Assembly (NCBI GenBank): GCA_049656905.1
Contig: JBASMO010000101.1
Span: 1 to 27,010 of the forward strand
Reading direction: 5' to 3'
Length of the DNA stretch: 27,010 nucleotides
From: DTU018 sp003444615
GTDB lineage: Bacteria; Bacillota; Syntrophomonadia; Syntrophomonadales; Syntrophomonadaceae
The notes under the pieces were generated by a model. The model did not search any database and was not told the origin of the DNA. It saw only the letters and a list, made by a program, of their open reading frames with translations. Below, one piece after another: positions 8,367-15,599 of this stretch. The position numbers and the translations under genes were made by a program. Numbering within the stretch: the stretch's first letter is position 1; every line of letters starts with the position of its first letter.

Positions 8367-9434
8367 TTGTCAAAAGTTATACTGACTGGAGTAGGTCCAG
8401 GAGCTGAAAAACAAGAGCACGATCCGGAATTACAGGAAATGAAAGGCCTGATAGAAGCTGCCGGTCTGGATTTGGTTATGGTAATGCTCCAGCCACGGCA
8501 TCAACCGGACCGGGCTACCTATATTGGCAAAGGCAAACTGAACGAGATCAAGCATTTGGTGGACGAGCTGGAAGCTGACCGGGTGATTTTCAATGTAGAT
8601 TTAAGCCCCCTGCAGATTAGAAATCTGGAGCAGGCCGTAGAAGTACCCATTATGGATCGTACTATGCTGATTCTAGACATATTTAAGCAAAGAGCCCGCT
8701 CCCATGAGGGCAAACTCCAGGTGGAACTAGCCGCCTTACAGTATCAACTGCCCCGCCTCACGGGACGCGGTTGGGCTATGAGCCGTCTGGGAGGCGGCAA
8801 GTTAAGAGGAGCCGGTGAACAGCAGCTGGAGTTGGATCGGCGCCATATTCGCAAGCGTATTAAAGATATTAAGAATCAACTGAGCAAAGTGGAGAAAACC
8901 AGACAGCTGCACAGCCAGCGCCGCCAGCGCCAAGGTTTTAAGACCGTTTCTTTGGTAGGCTATACCAATGCCGGAAAGTCCTCGTTATTTAATGCCATCT
9001 GCCGGGTGGCTCACAGCAGTGGGCAGGATCAGGTGTCTGCTGATCAACGCTTGTTTCAGACTCTGGATACTACCACTCGCAATGTAAAACTACCCTCCGG
9101 GCGAGAGTTTTTGCTGACCGATACAGTAGGGTTTATCAACCAACTCCCCCCTCACCTGGTGGCAGCTTTTCGCTCTACTCTGAAGGAAACTGTGGAAGCA
9201 GATCTCCTCTTGCATGTGGTGGATCGGGCTGACTCTTTATACTTGGATAAAATGGCTGTCGTAGAAGAACTGCTGGATGACTTGCAAGTAGGATCCAAGC
9301 CCGTTTTGGTGGTCTTTAACAAAATAGATCTTTTAGGCTCGGATACAGTTATAGATAGTGGTATGCTTGGAGTGTCGGCCGGTACCGGATGGGGTGTGGA
9401 AAAATTATTACACCGTATTGATGAAATGATGTAA
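8367..9434 (+). CDS. hflX: GTPase HflX
   Basis: Ribosome-associated GTPase that splits stalled 70S ribosomes and binds 50S subunits. The N-terminal HflX domain carries ATYIGKGKLNEIK and the family glycine-rich segment LPRLTGRGWAMSRLGGGKL, then a coiled coil (ELDRRHIRKRIKDIKNQL), then the G domain with G1 GYTNAGKSS (about 198-206), G3 DTVGFI and G4 NKID. Start: an in-frame ATG at 8328 has no ribosome site and overlaps the small gene upstream; TTG at 8367 has AGAAAGGGG (8352-8360) with 6-nt spacing and gives MSKVILTGVG, so it is preferred (355 residues). That is shorter than the ~425 of E. coli HflX, mainly at the C-terminus. Adjacent to an ABC-F factor, it makes a small ribosome-rescue neighbourhood. 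Confidence 0.95.
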   Translation: MSKVILTGVGPGAEKQEHDPELQEMKGLIEAAGLDLVMVMLQPRHQPDRATYIGKGKLNEIKHLVDELEADRVIFNVDLSPLQIRNLEQAVEVPIMDRTMLILDIFKQRARSHEGKLQVELAALQYQLPRLTGRGWAMSRLGGGKLRGAGEQQLELDRRHIRKRIKDIKNQLSKVEKTRQLHSQRRQRQGFKTVSLVGYTNAGKSSLFNAICRVAHSSGQDQVSADQRLFQTLDTTTRNVKLPSGREFLLTDTVGFINQLPPHLVAAFRSTLKETVEADLLLHVVDRADSLYLDKMAVVEELLDDLQVGSKPVLVVFNKIDLLGSDTVIDSGMLGVSAGTGWGVEKLLHRIDEMM

Positions 9435-9514
9435 AATAGTGTCCCAAGCTGTAGATAGCTGGTGGGCAAGGGGCAATGAGTTGAATTCATAAAGAATTAA
9501 GGAGTATTAAAGGT

Positions 9515-10690
9515 ATGGCGAGGCCAACGAATAAATTCCGTCGTTACATAGTCTACATACTGGTATTTGTAGGATGTTTTTTAATAGGCAAACTGCTGGC
9601 CGGCCATTTTACTGAGTCATCAGTAGCCCAAAAGGTTGAAAAGGGAAAGCCGGTAAATATTCTGATAATGGGGGTGGATGCCCGCAATGCCGAACTGAAC
9701 TCACGCAGTGATACTATGGTTGTGGCCAGCATAGACCGGAAGACTAAAAAGGTGGTCATGGTATGGATACCTCGAGACACCCGGGTGGAAGTTTCCCCCA
9801 ATCGCTATGACAAAATCAACAGTGTGAATGCGCTAAAAGGACCAGAAGAAGCTTGCCAGGTGGCGGGAAAGCTTTTGGATACCCGGATTGACTATTATGT
9901 CGTAACCAATTTTTCAGGATTTGAAAAGATTATAGATATCCTGGGCGGGGTAGATATTGAAGTGGAATCCGCTATGAAACATTATGACCCTAATCCTAAA
10001 CTGAGTATAAACCTGTCCCCGGGCAAGCAGCGCTTAAGCGGGGCCCAAGCCCTCAGTTATGTAAGGTACCGGGGCGGGCCAACTGCCGATATAGGCCGTA
10101 CGGTAAGACAGCAGAAATTTGTTAAGGCTTTAGCCAAGGAAGTATTTAAGCCCAGCACTATTACCAAGTTGCCGGAGCTTATCCCGGAAATAAGCGAAAA
10201 CATAAATACCAATATTCCGGTGTCTGATATGCTGTTTATGGTGCAGGTAGCCCGGGAATTTGATGCGGCGGGGATTGTGACCCAGACTCTACCCGGTTAT
10301 CCTTTCACAGATCCGAAAACGGGGGCTAGCTACTGGGAGGCAGACCGGGATATAGCAAAAGGAATACTGGATGATTTGTTTGCTGGCAAAACCTATGATG
10401 TAGCTCAGGATCCGCCTCACTGGGTACAGCCCGCCCCACAGCCGGTTACCAACGAGCTGCTGGAAGAAGAGGTGCCTCCCGAACTGACCGAAGACCCGTC
10501 AGAAGTAGTTGATACCGAGCCAGACACTGGCCCGGAAGGGTATATTACTGAGGAACCGCCTCCTGAGGAAGATGTTCAGCCCGGTGAGGAAAATGCCCCA
10601 CCACCGGAGGAAGATGAACCGGCTGACCCAGAAACTCCCGAACCGGAAGTTCCTGATGAGGAGCCTGACTCTGGCGGGGAGACACCATAG
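9515..10690 (+). CDS. LytR-CpsA-Psr (LCP) family wall-polymer transferase
   Basis: Membrane-anchored extracytoplasmic enzyme of the family that ligates lipid-linked teichoic acid or capsular polymers to peptidoglycan. One N-terminal membrane helix (IVYILVFVGCFLIGKLLAG, about 10-30) precedes the LCP domain, with family motifs NILIMGVDAR, SDTMVVASID, IPRDTRV, KINSVNA, YRGGPTADIGRTVRQQ and the conserved Asp/Arg set that binds the polyprenyl phosphate. From about residue 300 to 391 the sequence becomes a Pro/Glu/Asp-rich low-complexity tail, probably an extended spacer through the wall. ATG at 9515 has AAGGAG (9499-9504). Probably the last gene of the run starting at the ABC-F gene; the exact glycopolymer substrate is not deducible. 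Confidence 0.93.
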   Translation: MARPTNKFRRYIVYILVFVGCFLIGKLLAGHFTESSVAQKVEKGKPVNILIMGVDARNAELNSRSDTMVVASIDRKTKKVVMVWIPRDTRVEVSPNRYDKINSVNALKGPEEACQVAGKLLDTRIDYYVVTNFSGFEKIIDILGGVDIEVESAMKHYDPNPKLSINLSPGKQRLSGAQALSYVRYRGGPTADIGRTVRQQKFVKALAKEVFKPSTITKLPELIPEISENINTNIPVSDMLFMVQVAREFDAAGIVTQTLPGYPFTDPKTGASYWEADRDIAKGILDDLFAGKTYDVAQDPPHWVQPAPQPVTNELLEEEVPPELTEDPSEVVDTEPDTGPEGYITEEPPPEEDVQPGEENAPPPEEDEPADPETPEPEVPDEEPDSGGETP

Positions 10691-10708
10691 TCAATGTGAA
10701 AATGCCTC

Positions 10709-10736
10709 GCGGGGCGATGAGGGCATCGCCCCCTAC
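10709..10736. repeat. 28-nt palindromic repeat (GGGGCGATG type), copy 1
   Basis: A 9-bp perfect stem GGGGCGATG (10711-10719) / CATCGCCCC (10724-10732) with AGGG loop lies between the convergent LCP and flavin reductase genes. A second copy with three mismatches in 28 positions lies at 11277-11304 in the same orientation. No T tract follows, so it is a repeat first and at best a weak terminator. Confidence 0.75.
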
Positions 10737-10745
10737 CCTTCATTC

Positions 10746-11252
10746 CTAATCATTGCGGTAGCAGGCCAGTACTTCTCCAAAATAGAGCATGTGGTAATCA
10801 TCATCAGCGTATAAAACACGGCGTATTTCTTCATCCAAATCATCGGGATTCATGGCCTGCTTATATAGGGTGCGACACTCTATAATTATGCCGCAGTTAT
10901 CTATAACGGGGTCATCTACCGTCCGGGCTTTTTGAACGGGAATGTTCAGGTCCTTGAATTTGTCTATATCGCGTCCCGACAGTTTACCAGCCTGGTCCAG
11001 CAGTTCCTTATAGCGGTCTGAGCTGGGAAAACTCACCGTAAAAGTGTCGGAAGCCTCCATTAGACCATAAGTATGGCGGGAAAACCTTACCGCTACCATT
11101 AATACTGGTTTTCTCCATATGAATCCCATCAGTCCCCAGCCAATGGTCATGGTGTTGGCTGTACCGTTGGCCTGAACAGACAGAAAGGCTCCCCGGGGAA
11201 GCTGGGTCAACATTGGTAAGGCATTCTCAAAAAAGCTTTGCCGAATACTCAT
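10746..11252 (-). CDS. Flavin reductase-like FMN-binding protein
   Basis: Small cytoplasmic protein of the flavin reductase-like (FMN-binding split-barrel) family, 168 residues. The segment RGAFLSVQANGTANTMTIGW matches the family N-terminal strand pattern, RKPVLMVAVRFSRHTYGLM the phosphate-binding region, and FTVSFPS with YFGEVLACY near the C-terminus also fit. Members bind FMN and act as NAD(P)H:flavin reductases or flavoredoxin-type electron carriers. An in-frame TTG at 11258 lies only 1 nt from AGGAGG (11260-11265); the ATG at 11252 with 7-nt spacing is the better start. It stands alone between two copies of a palindromic repeat. Physiological partner unknown. Confidence 0.88.
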   Translation of the reverse strand: MSIRQSFFENALPMLTQLPRGAFLSVQANGTANTMTIGWGLMGFIWRKPVLMVAVRFSRHTYGLMEASDTFTVSFPSSDRYKELLDQAGKLSGRDIDKFKDLNIPVQKARTVDDPVIDNCGIIIECRTLYKQAMNPDDLDEEIRRVLYADDDYHMLYFGEVLACYRND

Positions 11253-11276
11253 GTGCAATCCTCCTGTTATTTATTT

Positions 11277-11304
11277 GCGGGGCCATGTGAGCATCGCTCC
11301 CTAC
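11277..11304. repeat. 28-nt palindromic repeat (GGGGCGATG type), copy 2
   Basis: GCGGGGCCATGTGAGCATCG continuing CTCCCTAC differs from copy 1 (10709-10736) at three positions, which weaken its stem. It lies upstream of the flavin reductase gene, so the two copies bracket that gene. A further degenerate match (GGCGATGGCCCC, about 11340-11351) follows. The stretch 11305-11405 shows nothing else recognisable. Confidence 0.65.
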
Positions 11305-11405
11305 TGGTTACCATGATTGCCCTCTACGGGATGTTTTATGGCGATGGCCCCATGGCTGAGTGTCTAATCTCCTTTAAGTATAGTCTTTTGAAATCAAAAT
11401 GTGCA

Positions 11406-13385
11406 TTACCTGTCTATCCAGACCGGGTCACTAATGGCTTGATTAAGGGTAATCTGTGTTACCGTCTGGGAGCCTATGCGTTTTACAAACAGATCACCTG
11501 CTTGTTCAGGGATTGAGAAAAAGGTACTGGGAACCGACAAACAAAACAGGTAAAACTGGTGATCCGGTGAAACGCCACCCGGGAAAGTCTTAATACTTTT
11601 GGCACGTACAGACTCTAGCTTTTGCAGGCTGGCTGCTGGCTCATAAAGGCAAAGTTCTTGGCAGAACCAGGGATAGAATTCTCCGTAATAATCCCGGGCT
11701 AGAAGCAAAAGCATCCCATTGTCTGACCAGACCGCGGCATAATCATTATGACTGAATTCTTTTAGCTCGCCGGTGATCAGGTTATAGAAATAGGTCAAAG
11801 TATTGCGATACTGGGGCGGCTGGGTAAAGAATACCAGCTGATGGTGGGCGGCATTTACGTAAAAGGCAATAATGTCTTCACCAGGCAAAGAGAGGACTTC
11901 CTGATCACGACCGGTTGCACTGTGTACTTTGCGTAAACTGTACTTGCCTTGTATGTAAATTAGAGTTTGGCTGTCAGCCAGCCACTGTCCTTCGGCTTCT
12001 TCTAAACTAAATTGAGGTTGGGCACCAGCAGCGCTGATCACCAGGTTGCCATCAATGATTAGTCTACGACTGTCAGGTGACCAACTGAGATGTTTGGCCG
12101 GAGCAGACAGGCGATATGACCTGGTAATGTTACTGACAAAATCATAAACCTTCAGTTCGGCTGGTTTATGCTCCAATATGGCAGCTTTAGACTGGTCAGG
12201 AGACATGAAAAACTGGGCGGGAGATTTAATACCCGACTCTATCAGAGTATCGGAGCTGAATTCTGCCAGGTTTAACTGTTCCAGTTTAGACTGGTGATTC
12301 ATTTTTTTCAGATACACAATAGAACCTCGGTAGTCTTGTCGATGCCTGGGCAGAACTACCATGTCATTAGGTGCCAGCGTACCCGAGGGAAACCAGGAGT
12401 TAGCTTGTATAATGTCTGCTGCGGGAATGGCGTATTGATGAGCAATACTCTCCAGCGTGTCACCTTTTTTGGTTAGATGAAAGGTCAAGGGCGGGGGTAT
12501 AAGCAGCAACTGGCCTGGTTCAACCCCATACTCCGGGCCGATTAGGTGATTGATCTTAATGATATCCTCCTTTTTTTTGTTAAACAGCTGGGCTATCCTG
12601 GTTACGTTATCCTGGTAAGTGGCCCGGTAGTAATAGCAGTGATTGGGAACGGGCAAACTGGTACCCAAAGCCAGGTAAGTGTTGCAGCCCACTACCCCGT
12701 CGGTGGTAAGCCCTGCATCAGCCTGAAACTGAAGCACGGCTTTTTCAGTACGGTGGTCGAAAAACCCGTGGGGAGTTCTGTCGTAATAATGTAATTGGTA
12801 GAGTAGCAACTGCAGCAAGTAGGTATCCAGACCGTGGCGGCCTTTTTTTAAGGTACGGCCTCCTAAAGGGCACCAGCATATTATTCGGTCATAATCTTCG
12901 GGACCTGCTATCCCATCCACTTTTAATTCAGGAAAATGACTTTGGAAATGGCGCAGCGCTTGTTCGGTCATGTAATCAAAGCGTCCGTTAGCAGGACGGT
13001 TTAAGCGTGAATGGCGAAAAGCCGCCAGGCGGTTTTGTAGGACAGCCACATCCGGCCCACGGGTGCCGTTTCCTATCAGTCGCGAAGAAAAGATCGGTTC
13101 ATTATGGGCATAACTGTTAATGCGATGGCCAAGACGATAATAAGTCTCCTGAGTTACCGCTCCATTAGCCCGCAGCCCGAAATAATGTTGGAACTGCTTG
13201 ACAGCTTGGCGGGTCTGCTGTCCGAAAACCCCATCAACCCGCAGCGCTTTGTTAACCATAGTAGCCGGGGCCTGATTCAAAAGGCATTGTAGAACCTTAA
13301 CATCATTTCCCTCCATAAGAGGAATTTTTAGACGTAAAGTCCTGCCACCGAAGTAGAAATAGGGAGGCTCTTTTCGGGAGCGCAC
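11406..13385 (-). CDS. Three peptidoglycan-binding domains + two LysM + propeller-like domain
   Basis: A 659-residue multidomain protein. Three PG_binding_1 domains (about 20-90, 103-170, 180-245), each with the DG-x-FG/AG-x-T-x-x-AV-x-x-FQ pattern (for example VDGVFGQQTRQAVKQFQ and TDGVVG), are followed by two LysM domains (about 255-302 and 305-350; KKGDTLESIAHQYAIPAADI). The last ~270 residues contain repeated strand motifs such as HLSWSPDSRRLIIDG and AAVWSDNGMLLLLA, typical of TolB/WD40-like beta-propellers. No hydrolase domain and no N-terminal signal peptide or membrane helix are seen. Start is GTG at 13385 with AAAGGA about 8 nt upstream. Cell-wall or spore-cortex/coat binding is likely; lack of a signal peptide favours a spore protein deposited from the mother cell (inference). 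Confidence 0.85.
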   Translation of the reverse strand: MRSRKEPPYFYFGGRTLRLKIPLMEGNDVKVLQCLLNQAPATMVNKALRVDGVFGQQTRQAVKQFQHYFGLRANGAVTQETYYRLGHRINSYAHNEPIFSSRLIGNGTRGPDVAVLQNRLAAFRHSRLNRPANGRFDYMTEQALRHFQSHFPELKVDGIAGPEDYDRIICWCPLGGRTLKKGRHGLDTYLLQLLLYQLHYYDRTPHGFFDHRTEKAVLQFQADAGLTTDGVVGCNTYLALGTSLPVPNHCYYYRATYQDNVTRIAQLFNKKKEDIIKINHLIGPEYGVEPGQLLLIPPPLTFHLTKKGDTLESIAHQYAIPAADIIQANSWFPSGTLAPNDMVVLPRHRQDYRGSIVYLKKMNHQSKLEQLNLAEFSSDTLIESGIKSPAQFFMSPDQSKAAILEHKPAELKVYDFVSNITRSYRLSAPAKHLSWSPDSRRLIIDGNLVISAAGAQPQFSLEEAEGQWLADSQTLIYIQGKYSLRKVHSATGRDQEVLSLPGEDIIAFYVNAAHHQLVFFTQPPQYRNTLTYFYNLITGELKEFSHNDYAAVWSDNGMLLLLARDYYGEFYPWFCQELCLYEPAASLQKLESVRAKSIKTFPGGVSPDHQFYLFCLSVPSTFFSIPEQAGDLFVKRIGSQTVTQITLNQAISDPVWIDR

Positions 13386-13473
13386 CTAACCAATCCTTTT
13401 GCAATAAACTCCTATGCAATTGTATGAAAAATAGCGGGCAAAGGTGTACATAATTGTCTGGAGAAAGCTGGAT

Positions 13474-13547
13474 GCAAGAGGGGACGGTTCTTTCTGTCAT
13501 GCTGGATGCAAGAGGGGACTGCAAGAGGGGACGGTTCTTTCTGTCAT
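13474..13547 (+). repeat. Tandem 27-nt repeats with partial third copy (GGGGACGGTTCTTTCTG core)
   Basis: Full 27-nt copies at 13474-13500 and 13521-13547 are identical; a truncated copy at 13508-13519 (GCAAGAGGGGAC) sits between them. The longer GCTGGATGCAAGAGGGGAC occurs at 13467-13485 and 13501-13519. This pattern suggests slippage or repeated insertion at the left end of the foldback element. Confidence 0.9.
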
Positions 13548-13663
13548 TTCAAAAGCAATTATCACCTGAAGGACAGGCCGCTAGGCAGCCAGTAGGTTTA
13601 CCCTGCGCACCTGTTCCGTCGCCTCGATATAGTAGCGGCTCGATGTGCGACTCAGGGGGTACC

Positions 13664-13694
13664 GGGCTAAACAAAACATCCTGTTTTGTAGCCC
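13664..13694. other. Apical hairpin of the foldback element
   Basis: GGGCTA-(AA bulge)-CAAAACA, loop TCC, TGTTTTG-TAGCCC: 13 base pairs around a 3-nt loop, exactly at the centre of the larger inverted structure. Confidence 0.8.
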
Positions 13695-13850
13695 TCTTAC
13701 GGACATCCTATCCCTCGCCTCCCCTTCGTTCGTACATCTTCGCCGACTATATCGGACTCCTCCACCAAGGTGCTTATGGCAAACCTACTGTCTACAATTT
13801 AGGTAAAAGGTCTTTTCACAGCATGACAGAAAGAACCGTCCCCTCTTGCA

Positions 13851-14351
13851 TTACTCCTCCCGGTTAGCTATAAACTGTTGGAATGCATGGTTAAAAGAAA
13901 CAAAACCCAAGTCAGTAACTTGGCTTACCGGTACCAGAGCAGCATCAGCAGCATCGTCACCGGCTATGGGATGACCAGGGTCAAGATGCACATAATAAAT
14001 TAGGCTTATGAGATCGCCATAAAGGGAAGAATCAACATGGTAGACTCCTATAAGCTGCTGTATCTGTCCGGTCATACCGCTTTCCTCCAATAGTTCTCGC
14101 AGGCAGGCATTCTCCGGACTTTCACCCTTTTCAATGAATCCGGAGGGCAGAGTCCACAAGCCTTTGCGTGGTTCTAACCCCCTTTTTATCAGCAGTATCT
14201 GGTCGTCCAGCAAACCGAGAACTACCACGGTAGGTAGGGGATTCTCATAGTGAATAAAGTCGCACTGCGGGCAATAACTGCGCTGGCGGGATTCTACCCA
14301 GCCCACCTGCAGGGGATGAGCGCAAAGGGGACAGTATTTATATTTAGCCAT
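13851..14351 (-). CDS. Nudix hydrolase with N-terminal zinc ribbon
   Basis: Hydrolyses a nucleoside diphosphate linked to another moiety. Residues 6-40 form a zinc ribbon with two CxxC pairs (CPLC and CPQC), as in NudC-like NAD(H) pyrophosphatases and related proteins. The full Nudix box GX5EX7REUXEEXGU is present from GFIEKGE to RELLEESGM and should bind Mg2+. The 166-residue product is shorter than NudC (~257) because the N-terminal half is absent, so substrate (NADH, ADP-ribose or other) is open. Start ATG at 14351 has AAAGGAGG about 7 nt upstream; an in-frame TTG at 14372 is upstream of that site and rejected. Its stop abuts the foldback element. Confidence 0.9.
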   Translation of the reverse strand: MAKYKYCPLCAHPLQVGWVESRQRSYCPQCDFIHYENPLPTVVVLGLLDDQILLIKRGLEPRKGLWTLPSGFIEKGESPENACLRELLEESGMTGQIQQLIGVYHVDSSLYGDLISLIYYVHLDPGHPIAGDDAADAALVPVSQVTDLGFVSFNHAFQQFIANREE

Positions 14352-14716
14352 AAGAATACCTCCTTTAGGCAAACACTATATATAAATGACAGCATAGGGG
14401 TGATGTAAGAACTATTTATCCCCTCATAGCAAATTTTAATACGCAAAAACCTGCAAGTTCTAGTACAATTAGTATAGATTGAACTTGTTATAACAATCAC
14501 AAAGTATTTTCTCCCCAAGAAAGGGATGCATTATGAGAAAAGTCTTCCACAGGTTGGATAAATTACCAAGGCCCATTGATTTCTCCTTGGCATATTATTT
14601 GTTATTGTGTAACATGTGATCATGCGAATATACAAATATAGTAACGGAAAGCTATAACATCGCTGCTATACATCACATCAATTTGGCAAACTATTTAGCA
14701 AAGGAGGTCTCACTAG
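14352..14716. promoter_or_regulatory. Divergent regulatory region upstream of nuoA and the Nudix gene
   Basis: This 365-nt AT-rich gap has no credible gene. It contains several symmetric sites: CAAGTTC (14454-14460) facing GAACTTG (14481-14487); the perfect palindrome TTGTTATAACAA (14485-14496); CCAAGG (about 14567-14572) facing CCTTGG (14585-14590); and TTGTTA-5-TAACAT (14599-14615) over a promoter -10 box. Such density suggests regulated expression of the nuo operon. No known operator was identified with certainty. Confidence 0.5.
14587..14615 (+). promoter_or_regulatory. Candidate nuo operon promoter
   Basis: TTGGCA (14587-14592), 17-nt spacer, TAACAT (14610-14615), five and four of six consensus matches. 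Transcription would start near 14622, giving a leader of roughly 95 nt. The -10 box is the right half of an inverted repeat TTGTTA-TTGTG-TAACAT, so a repressor bound there would block the promoter. Confidence 0.45.
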
Positions 14717-15082
14717 ATGTTATCCGATTCAGCCACCATTGGCATCTTTTTACTCCTAACTGTGTGTTTCCCAGTGGGGGCATTGGTTGCAGCTTGGATG
14801 CTGCGAGCTAAGCCAAAAGTTGCCGCAGATGACGAGAAGTTGGTTCCTTATGAGTGTGGGGTAGACACTATTGGTCCCACCTGGATAAGGTTTAAGCCCA
14901 ACTACTTTTTATTTGCGCTGATATTTCTGGCCTTCGATGTAGAAGTAGTTTTCTTGTTTCCCTGGGCGGTTAAATTCCAGATGTTAGGTCTTTTTGCATT
15001 TGTGGAAATGATTATCTTTATTACCATTCTCGTTATTGGGTTATGGTATGCGTGGAAGGAGGGAGCTTTGGAATGGCACTAG
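14717..15082 (+). CDS. nuoA: NADH-quinone oxidoreductase-type complex I subunit A
   Basis: Small membrane subunit of the complex I proton-pumping module next to the quinone channel. The 121 residues contain three hydrophobic segments (about 5-28, 62-83, 90-113). The family signature PYECGVDTIGPTWIRFKPNYFL lies between helices 1 and 2 and contains the Cys of the conserved loop; LAFDVEVVFLFPWA is the conserved second helix. ATG at 14717 follows AAAGGAGG (14700-14707). First gene of an 11-gene operon; its end overlaps nuoB by 10 nt. Confidence 0.97.
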   Translation: MLSDSATIGIFLLLTVCFPVGALVAAWMLRAKPKVAADDEKLVPYECGVDTIGPTWIRFKPNYFLFALIFLAFDVEVVFLFPWAVKFQMLGLFAFVEMIIFITILVIGLWYAWKEGALEWH

Positions 15083-15594
15083 ATTCAGTTAAAGCAACAG
15101 ATAAAACAACAGAAGATATTGAAGTTTTGCAAAAGAATAACATACTGGTTACCACCCTGGAAAAATTCTGGGATTGGGGCAGATCCTGGTCATTTTGGCC
15201 GTTAAATTATGGGTGCAACTGCTGCCCTATAGAAATGTTGGCGGCTAGTGCGGCTCGTTTTGATATCGCCCGTTATGGCTATGAAGTATTCCGGGCTTCT
15301 CCCCGGCAGGCGGATCTAATAATTGTAGCCGGGCCAGTAACCCTGAAAATGAAACCCATTCTGGAACGGGTGTGGGCACAGATGCCGGAGCCCAAATGGG
15401 TTTTAGCTATGGGAAACTGTGCCACCAGCGGCGGTCCTTTTAAGGATGGTTACAGTGTACTTCCGGGCTGTGACACGGTAGTGCCAGTAGATGTATACGT
15501 ACCTGGTTGTCCTCCCCGACCTGAAGCGCTGTTTCACGGATTGTTAGAACTAAAGAAAAAAGTTGCCTCAGGCCAATACATCCACAGGAGATGA
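15073..15594 (+). CDS. nuoB: Complex I subunit B (cluster N2 protein)
   Basis: Peripheral-arm subunit that holds [4Fe-4S] cluster N2, the last electron carrier before quinone. The four ligand cysteines are present: the tandem pair C50-C51 in NYGCNCCPIEM, C116 in GNCATSGG and C146 in VPGCPPRPE. Length 173 is typical. The reading frame stays open back to an ATG at 15043, but that lies inside nuoA without a ribosome site; the ATG at 15073, preceded by GGAGGGAG (15058-15065), is chosen. It overlaps nuoA by 10 nt and nuoC starts within or just after its stop. Confidence 0.97.
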   Translation: MALDSVKATDKTTEDIEVLQKNNILVTTLEKFWDWGRSWSFWPLNYGCNCCPIEMLAASAARFDIARYGYEVFRASPRQADLIIVAGPVTLKMKPILERVWAQMPEPKWVLAMGNCATSGGPFKDGYSVLPGCDTVVPVDVYVPGCPPRPEALFHGLLELKKKVASGQYIHRR

Positions 15595-15599
15595 GTGGT

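Larger units (their letters stand above)
13472..13851. mobile_element. Foldback element with 31-bp perfect terminal inverted repeats
   Basis: The outer ends 13472-13502 and 13821-13851 are perfect 31-bp inverted repeats. Inside, nested complementary blocks appear in mirror order: 13590-13599 with 13781-13790 (CAGTAGGTTT, 10 bp), 13607-13612 with 13768-13773 (GCACCT), 13625-13633 with 13746-13754 (CGATATAGT), 13636-13639 with 13742-13745, 13642-13650 with 13730-13738 (one G-T), and a central hairpin 13664-13694. The whole 380 bp could fold into one long imperfect stem. It has no convincing gene. The right end reaches the first base of the Nudix stop codon. Whether it is a non-autonomous mobile element or a structured RNA is inference. 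Confidence 0.75.

Noticed and set aside
10711..10732. Classic rho-independent terminator for the LCP gene
   Set aside because: The stem is good but no T tract follows on either strand, and the sequence recurs at 11277-11304, so it is better called a repeat.
13472..13851. CRISPR array
   Set aside because: There are too few repeats, they are inverted relative to each other, and there are no regularly spaced unique spacers.
13454..13867. Open frame of 137 codons across the foldback element
   Set aside because: It consists largely of repeat sequence, includes both inverted ends, has no membrane or domain pattern, and lies inside a structure that explains the open frame.
14599..14615. A definite Rex operator upstream of nuoA
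   Set aside because: The inner spacing is one base short of the consensus and the right half ends TAACAT rather than TAACAA; kept only as a speculative site.
14352..14716. tRNA or other RNA gene in the largest AT-rich gap
   Set aside because: No cloverleaf, TTC-arm motif or riboswitch core could be recognised; the symmetric sites look like short protein-binding sites.
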